5,096 nt of DNA from contig JAULUH010000127.1 in the NCBI GenBank assembly GCA_032111745.1, positions 1-5,096 of the forward strand, given 5' to 3'. Origin of the DNA: JAULUH01 sp032111745. GTDB lineage: Bacteria > Chloroflexota > Anaerolineae > JAAEKA01. This document shows positions 1-5,096 of this stretch, in pieces. The position numbers and the translations under genes were made by a program. The notes beneath the pieces are model-generated. The model was not told where the DNA came from. It was given only the letters and a program-made list of their open reading frames with translations, and did not search any database. Every line of letters begins with the position of its first letter. Position 1 is the stretch's first letter.

Positions 1-1
1 G

Positions 2-2536
2 CGCTACCTGCTACGCCACCCCTGGCAGACGGTGCTGATGATCCTCGGCATCATGCTGGGCGTGGCCGTGGTGGTGGCCATCGACCTGGCCAACGCCAGC
101 GCCGGCCAGGCCTTCGACCTCAGCACTGAGGCCGTCGCCGGCCGCGCCACCCACCAGGTCACCAGCGGGCCCCAGGGGCTGGACGAAGGCCTGTACACCG
201 CGCTGCGCCGGGAGGGTCCGGCCGCCGGCCCGGGCACCGCGCTGGCCCCCGTGGTCAGCCAGGTGGTGACCTCGGAGCAGCTGGGCGGCCGGCCACTTAC
301 CTTGCTGGGCGTCGATCCCTTCGCCGAAGCACCCTTCCGCAGCTACGTCGCCGGCGACGAGGGTGTGCCCGTCGACCAGCTTACCGCCTTCCTGACCCGG
401 CCCGGCGCCATCCTGCTCTCCGCGGATGTGGCCACGCGCTATGGCCTGGCCATCGGCTCGCCGCTGGACCTGGAGGTCGGCGGCTATCGCCGGCCGGCCT
501 TTGTGGCTGGCCTGCTGCAACCGGCCGACAGCCTCAGCCGCCGCGCCCTGGATGGCATGATCCTGGCCGACATCGCCACGGCCCAGGAGCTCACCGGCCG
601 GGTGGGCCGGCTCGACCGCATCGACGTCATCCTGCCCGACGACGGCGGGCGTTCGCTGCAGGCCCTGGCGCAGCGCCTGCCGCCCGAGGCCAGCCTGGCC
701 CCGGTGTCCGCGCGCACGGGTACCATCGAGCAGATGACGGCCGCCTTCCGCACCAACCTGACCGCGCTCAGCCTGCTGGCCCTGGTCGTGGGGCTCTTCC
801 TGATCTACAACACCATGACCTTTTCGGTGGTCCAGCGGCGGCCCCTGTTCGGCACCCTGCGCTGCCTGGGGGCCACCCGCCGCGAGGTCTTCATCCTGGT
901 GCTGAGCGAGGCCCTGGTGGTCGGCGCCGTGGGCGCCGCCCTGGGCCTGGCCCTGGGCGTGCTCATGGGCCAGCTTGCCGTGCGCGCCGTCACCCAGACC
1001 ATCAACGACCTCTATTTCGTGCTCACCGTGCAGGGCGTGGCCGTGCCCACCAGCAGCCTGGTCAAGGGGGGCCTGTTGGGCGTGGTGGCCACGGTGCTGG
1101 CCGCAGCCCCTCCCGCCTGGGAAGCCGCCTCCGTGCCCCCGCGCACCGCCCTGTCGCGCGCCGGCCTGGAGACCAAGGCCGGGCAGGCCGTGAAGGCCGC
1201 CGCCCTCTCCAGCCTGGCCCTGATGCTGGCCGGCGCGGTGCTGCTGCTCTGGCCCACCCGCAGCCTGGTCGCCAGCTTTGCCGGCACCTTCGCCATCATC
1301 GTCGGCATCGGCATGCAAACCCCCCTGGTCACGGACCTGGCCATGCGCGCCATCACTCCCGTCAGCGGCCGCCTGGGCGGCGTGCTGGGCCGCATGGCCC
1401 CGCGCAGCGTGGTCAACTCCCTCAGCCGCACCGCCATCGCCATCGCCGCGCTGATGGTGGCCGTGGCGGTCACCATCGGCGTCAGCCTGATGGTCGGCAG
1501 CTTCCGCTACACCGTGATCGCCTGGCTGGCCCAGACCGTGCAGGGCGACGTCTACATCTCGCCCCCCAGCGCCACCGCCACCAGTAACGTGGCCACCATC
1601 GACCCGGCCGCCGAGGCCCTGGTCCGCAGCTGGCCCGGCGTGGATCGCGTGGATACCCTGCGCTCGGCCACCGTCGGCTCGCCCGCCGGCCCGGTGCAGC
1701 TGGCCGCCGTGGACAACCCCGGCCTCGGCGACGAGCGCATCTTCCTGGCCGCAGACGGCGGGCCGGAGGCTGTGTGGGCGGCCATGCAGCAGGGTGCGGT
1801 GATCGTCTCCGAGCCCTTCGCCAACCGCCTGGGCCTGCCCCGGCAGGGCGGCCAGGTGACCCTCAGCACCGAGGCCGGCCTGCGCGATTTCCCGGTGGCC
1901 GGCATCTACTACGACTATGCGTCGAGCCAGGGCACCGTCATGATGGCCCTGCCCCTCTACCGCCAGCTGTGGCAGGACGGTGCCATCACGGCCCTGGCCC
2001 TGCGCCTGGCCGCGGGTGAGGATCCGGACCAGGTCGCCCGCGGCCTGCAGGATGCCCTGTCGCCCGTGCAAACCCTGCAGGTGCGGCCCAACCGGGCCCT
2101 GCGGGAGGAGGTGCTGGTGGTCTTCGACCGCACCTTTGCCATCACCGGCGCCCTGCAGCTGCTCTCCACCGCCGTCGCCTTCATCGGCGTGCTCAGCGCC
2201 CTGCTGTCGCTGATGCTCGACAAGCAGCGCGAGCTGGGTATCCTGCGCGCCGTGGGGCTGACCGGCGGCCAAATGTGGCGGCTGGTCTCGCTGGAGACCG
2301 GGCTGATGGGCGCCGTCGCCGGCCTGCTGGCCATGCCCACCGGCCTGGTCCTGGCCCTGATCCTGGTCTACATCATCAACCGCCGCAGCTTCGGCTGGAC
2401 CCTGCAGATGCAGCTCACGCCGGAGCCCTTCGTGCAGGCCCTGCTGGTGGCCGTGGTTGCCGCGCTGCTAGCCGGGCTCTACCCCGCCTACCGCATGACC
2501 CGCATGGTCACGGCCGAGGCGATTCGCTTCGAATAA
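2..2536 (+). CDS. FtsX/MacB-type ABC transporter permease, two-module (5' truncated by window edge)
   Basis: Membrane permease of an FtsX-like ABC system; such proteins pair with a cytoplasmic ATPase (not in this window, probably upstream) and act on lipids, lipoproteins or peptides at the cytoplasmic membrane. The frame is open to the left edge, where it reads RYLLRHPWQTVLMILGIMLG, the usual N-terminal start of the first membrane segment, so the ATG at 32 is internal and roughly 10-20 residues are missing. Numbering from that Met, about ten hydrophobic segments are visible: 1-18, 243-264, 289-313, 343-365, 390-408, 412-436, 467-491, 703-728, 757-782 and 800-820. Large extracytoplasmic domains lie at about 20-240 and 492-700. 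Each half carries the FtsX signature after its second-domain helix: RRPLFGTLRCLGATRREV (269-286) and KQRELGILRAVGLTGGQMW (731-749). The protein ends in YPAYRMTRMVTAEAIRFE, the normal C-terminus, then TAA. Substrate unknown; the AttH-like gene downstream suggests an AttFG-type permease (inference). Confidence 0.93.
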   Translation, partial: RYLLRHPWQTVLMILGIMLGVAVVVAIDLANASAGQAFDLSTEAVAGRATHQVTSGPQGLDEGLYTALRREGPAAGPGTALAPVVSQVVTSEQLGGRPLTLLGVDPFAEAPFRSYVAGDEGVPVDQLTAFLTRPGAILLSADVATRYGLAIGSPLDLEVGGYRRPAFVAGLLQPADSLSRRALDGMILADIATAQELTGRVGRLDRIDVILPDDGGRSLQALAQRLPPEASLAPVSARTGTIEQMTAAFRTNLTALSLLALVVGLFLIYNTMTFSVVQRRPLFGTLRCLGATRREVFILVLSEALVVGAVGAALGLALGVLMGQLAVRAVTQTINDLYFVLTVQGVAVPTSSLVKGGLLGVVATVLAAAPPAWEAASVPPRTALSRAGLETKAGQAVKAAALSSLALMLAGAVLLLWPTRSLVASFAGTFAIIVGIGMQTPLVTDLAMRAITPVSGRLGGVLGRMAPRSVVNSLSRTAIAIAALMVAVAVTIGVSLMVGSFRYTVIAWLAQTVQGDVYISPPSATATSNVATIDPAAEALVRSWPGVDRVDTLRSATVGSPAGPVQLAAVDNPGLGDERIFLAADGGPEAVWAAMQQGAVIVSEPFANRLGLPRQGGQVTLSTEAGLRDFPVAGIYYDYASSQGTVMMALPLYRQLWQDGAITALALRLAAGEDPDQVARGLQDALSPVQTLQVRPNRALREEVLVVFDRTFAITGALQLLSTAVAFIGVLSALLSLMLDKQRELGILRAVGLTGGQMWRLVSLETGLMGAVAGLLAMPTGLVLALILVYIINRRSFGWTLQMQLTPEPFVQALLVAVVAALLAGLYPAYRMTRMVTAEAIRFE

Positions 2537-2591
2537 GGCAAACAAAGCAATTGGACATGTTTGAAACCGGCTGGCGTATCGCCATTGCGAC

Positions 2592-2719
2592 ATCCGTGTA
2601 CCGCGGTCGCTAACCGGGGTGTAGGGGCATGAATGTCGGGGCAGGGCGGGGGGCGGCCGCCGCCCCGCCCGCCCTGCCCCGACATTCATGCCCCAGCGAT
2701 ACACCCGCGGACCACGGAT
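2592..2719. repeat. Long nested imperfect inverted repeat in the permease-reductase spacer
   Basis: The two sides of this 128-base block are inverted copies of each other in several nested segments. The outer segment is 2592-2606 against 2705-2719, 15 bases with 13 matching (ATCCGTG, two mismatches, CCGCGG). The inner segment is the perfect 27-bp core described separately. Between them, left bases 2617-2623 (GGGTGTA) match the complement of 2700-2706, and left 2607-2611 (TCGCT) matches the complement of 2695-2699. These two sub-blocks are in opposite order on the two arms, so they cannot all pair at once. The left arm also has extra bases (AACCG). This looks like two diverged inverted copies of one repeat unit, as in a MITE or a REP/BIME-type element. 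No clear target-site duplication flanks it. It may instead be a long RNA hairpin that sets a transcript boundary. Identity as a mobile element is unproven. Confidence 0.75.
2624..2694. repeat. Perfect 27-bp stem hairpin core
   Basis: Bases 2624-2650 (beginning GGGGCATGAATGTCGGGGCA) are exactly complementary to 2668-2694, leaving 17 bases between. Within that loop 2651-2656 (GGGCGG) can pair with 2660-2665 (CCGCCC), leaving a 3-base loop and a 2-base bulge (2666-2667). The total is a stem of about 33 bp rich in G-C pairs. A stem this stable in RNA could stop exonucleases, protect the 3' end of the permease transcript, or help end transcription. It is not a standard intrinsic terminator: the bases following it are AGCGATACACCC on the + strand, and TACACCCCGG on the - strand, with no run of T. 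It lies 87 bases past the permease stop and 62 bases before the reductase start. Confidence 0.85.
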
Positions 2720-2744
2720 CTAAAGCACCCAAGATAGTCATCGT

Positions 2745-2748
2745 GGAG
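2745..2748 (+). promoter_or_regulatory. Ribosome binding site deciding the GTG start of the FMN reductase
   Basis: GGAG within GTGGAGA sits 8 bases before the GTG at 2757, a good Shine-Dalgarno position. The only in-frame room upstream is 2724-2756, because TAA at 2721-2723 closes the frame, and that stretch holds no ATG, GTG or TTG codon in frame. The GTG is therefore the start. Confidence 0.7.
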
Positions 2749-2756
2749 ACCCCCAA

Positions 2757-3383
2757 GTGAGCGAAGCCAAAGAAAACGAAATCCGCGTCACCGCCATCTG
2801 CGGCAGCCTGCGCCCGGGCAGCTACACCCGGCAGGCCCTGCAGATCGCCCTGCAGGGCGCCCGCGACCTGGGCGCGCAGACCCGCCTGGTCGACCTGCGA
2901 GAGTACGACCTGGCCCTGGCCGACGGCCGCCGCGATGGCGACGGCTACCCGCCGGATGTGGCGCGGCTCAAGGCGGAGCTGCGCCAGGCCCACGGGCTGA
3001 TCCTTGGCACCCCGGAATACCACGGCGGCTACAGCGGGGTGCTCAAGAATGCGCTGGACCTGATGGGCTTCTCCGAGTTCGAGGGCAAGCTGACCGGCCT
3101 GCTGGCCGTGTCCGGCGGCGCCATGGGCGCTACCCATGCCCTGACCGGCCTGCGCGCGGTCGGGCGCTCGCTGCACGCCTGGGTCGTGCCCCACGAGGTG
3201 TCCATCCCCCAGGCCTGGCGCCAGTTCGACGAGGCGGGCAACCTGAAGGACGCGGCCCTGGCCGAGCGGGTCAAGGAGCTGGGCCGGCAGGTGGCCCGCT
3301 TCGCCTTCCTGCATAACTCCGCGCAGGCCATGGCCTTCCTGCAGGCCTGGGAAGCGGCCCCGGTCAACCCGGGCGGTGAATGA
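2757..3383 (+). CDS. NADPH-dependent FMN reductase family flavoprotein
   Basis: A 208-residue cytoplasmic flavodoxin-fold protein of the NADPH-dependent FMN reductase family (SsuE, ChrR/YieF, azoreductase, ArsH relatives), which binds FMN and uses NAD(P)H to reduce flavin, quinones or other electron acceptors. What is visible: a first beta strand, then the FMN-phosphate loop GSLRPGSYTR at residues 16-25; the flavin-ring motif TPEYHGGYSGVLKNALD at 85-101, very close to the family form PEYNGSxPGxLKNAID; and SGGAMGATHALTGLR from 119, the third flavin-contacting loop. Length is normal, with a slightly long C-terminal tail. There is no signal peptide or membrane segment. It starts with GTG, supported by the Shine-Dalgarno at 2745-2748. 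The AttH-like gene begins 16 bases after its stop, so the two are probably co-transcribed. The physiological acceptor cannot be told from sequence; a quinone/azo reductase role is as likely as a free flavin reductase role. Confidence 0.92.
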   Translation: MSEAKENEIRVTAICGSLRPGSYTRQALQIALQGARDLGAQTRLVDLREYDLALADGRRDGDGYPPDVARLKAELRQAHGLILGTPEYHGGYSGVLKNALDLMGFSEFEGKLTGLLAVSGGAMGATHALTGLRAVGRSLHAWVVPHEVSIPQAWRQFDEAGNLKDAALAERVKELGRQVARFAFLHNSAQAMAFLQAWEAAPVNPGGE

Positions 3384-3399
3384 GGCGTAGAGTCTTCCG

Positions 3400-4566
3400 A
3401 TGAAAAGACCAGCACTCCTGTTGATCCTGGGCGCCGCCCTCGCCATCCTGCTGGCCGTGGCGCTCTGGCCGCGCGGCGAGCCGGAGGTGGCCGCGCGAGT
3501 CCAGGGCCTCGCCGAGGCCTCCGGCGCCGCAACCGGCAGCAGCTTCGCCCGCGCCACCGGCCCCGTGCCCCTGGAGTTTCCCGCGGCCTACGGCCCCCAC
3601 CCCGACTACCAGACCGAGTGGTGGTACTACACCGGCAACCTGAACGACCCCTCCGGCCGCCACTTTGGCTACCAGTTCACCATCTTTCGCCGCGCCGCCG
3701 TGCCCCCCGATCAGCGCAGCCCGCGCGACTCGGCGTGGAACGCCGACCAGATCTATATGGGCCACTTTGCGCTCACCGACGCGGCCGGCCGCCGCTACTT
3801 CCCCTTCGAGCGCTTTGCCCGCGGCGGCGCCGGCCTGGCCGGGGCTCAGGCCGAGCCCTACGCCGTGTGGCTGGAGGACTGGCAGGTCGAGGAGGTGGCC
3901 CCGGGCGTCACCCGCCTGCAGGCCGCCGCCGGCGACGTAGCCGTCGACCTCACCCTCGCCGATACCAAGGGGCCGGTGCTGCAGGGGGACCGCGGCTATA
4001 GCCAGAAGGGGCCGGATCCGGGCAATGCCTCCTATTATTACAGCCTGACCCGCCTCGACACCACCGGCACGGTCACCGTCGACGGCACCGCCTACCCCGT
4101 GCAAGGCCTCAGCTGGAAGGACCACGAGTTCAGCACCAACGCCCTGTCGACCGACCACGTGGGCTGGGACTGGTTCGCCCTGCAGCTGGACGATGGCACC
4201 GAGCTCAAGGCGTTCCACATCCGCCAGGCTGACGGCACGGTGGATCCCTTCTCCGCTGGCAGCTTCGTCGACGCCGAAGGGCAGGTGACCCGCCTGGCGC
4301 GCGACGACTTCGAGATCGCCGTGCGCGACACCTGGCGCAGCCCACGCACCGGGGCCACCTACCCGGCGGCCTGGACGATCACCGTGCCCTCTCTCAGCCT
4401 CGATCTGGAGCTCGAGCCGTGGCTCGCCGGCCAGGAGCTGGATGTCTCCTACGCCTACTGGGAAGGCGCCGTGCAGATCGATGGGCAGCGCCAGGGCCGG
4501 CCGGTCGCCGGCAACGGCTATGTGGAGCTGACCGGCTACGCCGGCTCCATGGCCGGGCAGTTCTAG
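3400..4566 (+). CDS. AttH/CrtC-like lipocalin-fold protein (annotated as carotenoid 1,2-hydratase family)
   Basis: A 388-residue protein with an N-terminal hydrophobic helix (about residues 5-23, after MKRP), which should export it or anchor it in the membrane; no lipobox Cys is seen. The rest matches the CrtC/AttH family, two lipocalin-like beta-barrel domains. Family hallmarks visible are HPDYQTEWWYYTGNL (67-81), the FGYQFTIFRR strand, YMGHFALTD, GLSWKDHEFS (about 236-245, the conserved W-x-D-x-E motif), VGWDWFALQLDDG, and the C-terminal YWEGAVQIDG followed by GNGYVELTGY. CrtC proteins hydrate carotenoids in phototrophs, but most non-phototroph members are AttH-like proteins encoded beside FtsX-type ABC permeases, as here. 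No other carotenoid gene is present, so hydratase activity on carotenoids is doubtful. The start is fixed: TAG at 3388-3390 closes the frame 9 bases upstream of the ATG. Its Shine-Dalgarno is weak (TAGAG or the more distant GAGG). It probably forms an operon with the reductase before it and the glycosyltransferase 5 bases after. Confidence 0.92.
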   Translation: MKRPALLLILGAALAILLAVALWPRGEPEVAARVQGLAEASGAATGSSFARATGPVPLEFPAAYGPHPDYQTEWWYYTGNLNDPSGRHFGYQFTIFRRAAVPPDQRSPRDSAWNADQIYMGHFALTDAAGRRYFPFERFARGGAGLAGAQAEPYAVWLEDWQVEEVAPGVTRLQAAAGDVAVDLTLADTKGPVLQGDRGYSQKGPDPGNASYYYSLTRLDTTGTVTVDGTAYPVQGLSWKDHEFSTNALSTDHVGWDWFALQLDDGTELKAFHIRQADGTVDPFSAGSFVDAEGQVTRLARDDFEIAVRDTWRSPRTGATYPAAWTITVPSLSLDLELEPWLAGQELDVSYAYWEGAVQIDGQRQGRPVAGNGYVELTGYAGSMAGQF

Positions 4567-4571
4567 CGCCC

Positions 4572-5096
4572 ATGGCCACCTTCCTCCAGGGCCTCTTCTG
4601 GTTGGCGGTGGCCATCATCGTCTACACCTTCTTCGGCTACCCCCTGCTGGTCGGCCTGTTGGCCCGCTGGCGCCCCCACCCCGTGCAGCGCGGCCCCATC
4701 ACCCCCCGGGTTACGGTCCTGGTGCCGGCCTACGACGAGGCCCCCATCATCGCCGCCAAGATCGACAACACCCTGGCCCTGGACTACCCCCCCGAACACC
4801 TGGAGTGCGTGGTGGTGGCCGACGGCTCCACCGACGGCACCGAGCAGGTCGCCGCCGCCTACGCCGGCCAGGGCGTGCGCCTGCTCTACCAGCCGGAGCG
4901 CCAGGGCAAGGCCGCGGCCATCAACCGCGCCATGCCCCTCCTCGACGGCGATGTCGTCGTGCTCACCGACGCCAACGCCATGCTCAACCAGGGTGCGCTG
5001 CAGGCCATGATGCCCAACTTCGCCGATCCGGCCGTGGGCGGCGTGGCCGGCGCCAAGCAGGTGCTGGGCGGCGGCGAAGGGCTCTACTGGCGCTAC
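4572..5096 (+). CDS. Family 2 glycosyltransferase, membrane-associated (3' truncated by window edge)
   Basis: The first 175 residues of a GT2 glycosyltransferase of the cellulose synthase/poly-N-acetylglucosamine synthase-like group, which transfers sugars from nucleotide-sugar donors at the inner membrane. A hydrophobic N-terminal helix (about residues 8-31, including the typical VYTFFGYPLLV) precedes the GT-A domain. Visible motifs: VTVLVPAYDEA (47-57); VVVADGSTDGT (80-90), with the nucleotide-binding Asp84; QGKAAAINRA (111-120); VLTDANAML (130-138), where DAN stands in the place of the metal-binding DxD, as is common in this subgroup; and GLYWRY at the very edge, normally followed by Glu. 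The acceptor-site QxxRW motif and C-terminal membrane helices would lie beyond the window. The ATG at 4572 is 5 bases after the preceding TAG; I see no clear Shine-Dalgarno, which suggests translation is coupled to the upstream gene. The sugar and product are unknown. Confidence 0.9.
   Translation, partial: MATFLQGLFWLAVAIIVYTFFGYPLLVGLLARWRPHPVQRGPITPRVTVLVPAYDEAPIIAAKIDNTLALDYPPEHLECVVVADGSTDGTEQVAAAYAGQGVRLLYQPERQGKAAAINRAMPLLDGDVVVLTDANAMLNQGALQAMMPNFADPAVGGVAGAKQVLGGGEGLYWRY

Noticed and set aside
11..2272. A 753-codon open frame on the - strand opposite the permease
   Set aside because: It is a mirror of the GC-rich third-position bias of the permease frame. Its translation is low-complexity (rich in Gly, Ala, His and Gln) with no domain pattern, while the + strand frame has clear FtsX motifs and membrane segments.
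2113..2450. Two Chi-like octamers GCTGGTGG (2113-2120 and 2443-2450)
   Set aside because: They arise from common Leu-Val codon strings in the permease, and this octamer is a recombination signal only in some enteric lineages.
2573..2583. Small hairpin GGCG-TAT-CGCC
   Set aside because: Only 4-5 bp of stem, expected by chance at this GC content, and not followed by a T-tract.
2551..2589. Possible promoter: TTGGAC (2551-2556) or TTGAAA (2561-2566) in the AT-richer start of the spacer
   Set aside because: At the proper 17-base spacing the -10 positions read GCGTAT and ATTGCG, which are poor matches. I could not support a promoter, though a transcription start in the spacer remains possible.
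2468..2704. Small - strand open frames crossing the hairpin
   Set aside because: They overlap the permease end and the inverted repeat, have Arg/Gly/Pro-rich translations and show no ribosome site or family resemblance.
2733..2738. GATAGT as a -10 box just before the reductase
   Set aside because: The position 17 bases upstream reads GACCAC and does not resemble a -35 box, and the resulting leader would be very short.
2610..4218. Long - strand open frames opposite the reductase and AttH-like genes (2610-3557 and 3364-4218)
   Set aside because: Both are low-complexity shadows in the same codon phase relation as above, and both overlap well-supported + strand genes; the first also runs through the inverted repeat.

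Overview
The window is a gene-dense, very GC-rich stretch with all recognisable genes on the + strand. GC is strongly concentrated at third codon positions, which explains the long open frames on the opposite strand. The gene families and codon bias fit a high-GC proteobacterium, perhaps a gammaproteobacterium. That placement is an inference from style; the window holds no rRNA or other taxonomic marker.

Layout. (1) Positions 2-2536: the 3' part, nearly all, of a two-module FtsX/MacB-type ABC transporter permease; its start lies upstream of the window. (2) Positions 2537-2756: a 220-base intergenic spacer dominated by a long, nested, imperfect inverted repeat (about 2592-2719). It has a perfect 27-bp stem at its core (2624-2650 with 2668-2694) and no T-tract on either side. 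(3) Positions 2757-3383: an NADPH-dependent FMN reductase-family flavoprotein starting with GTG. (4) Positions 3400-4566: a membrane-anchored or exported lipocalin-like protein of the AttH/CrtC family, usually annotated as carotenoid 1,2-hydratase. (5) Positions 4572-5096: the 5' part of a membrane-associated family 2 glycosyltransferase, cut by the window end.

How the genes may work together. The last three genes are spaced 16 and 5 bases apart and look like one transcription unit. FtsX-type permeases and AttH-like proteins are known neighbours (the AttEFGH arrangement: ABC ATPase, permeases and an exported lipocalin-like protein). The permease and the AttH-like gene are therefore probably functionally related, perhaps in moving or modifying a lipid or other hydrophobic envelope component. 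Here they are separated by the hairpin-bearing spacer and a flavin reductase gene. The glycosyltransferase may extend the theme to the envelope or may simply be the next gene. No carotenoid-pathway gene is visible, so a carotenoid role is not supported by context. The least explained element is the long inverted repeat between the permease and the reductase.
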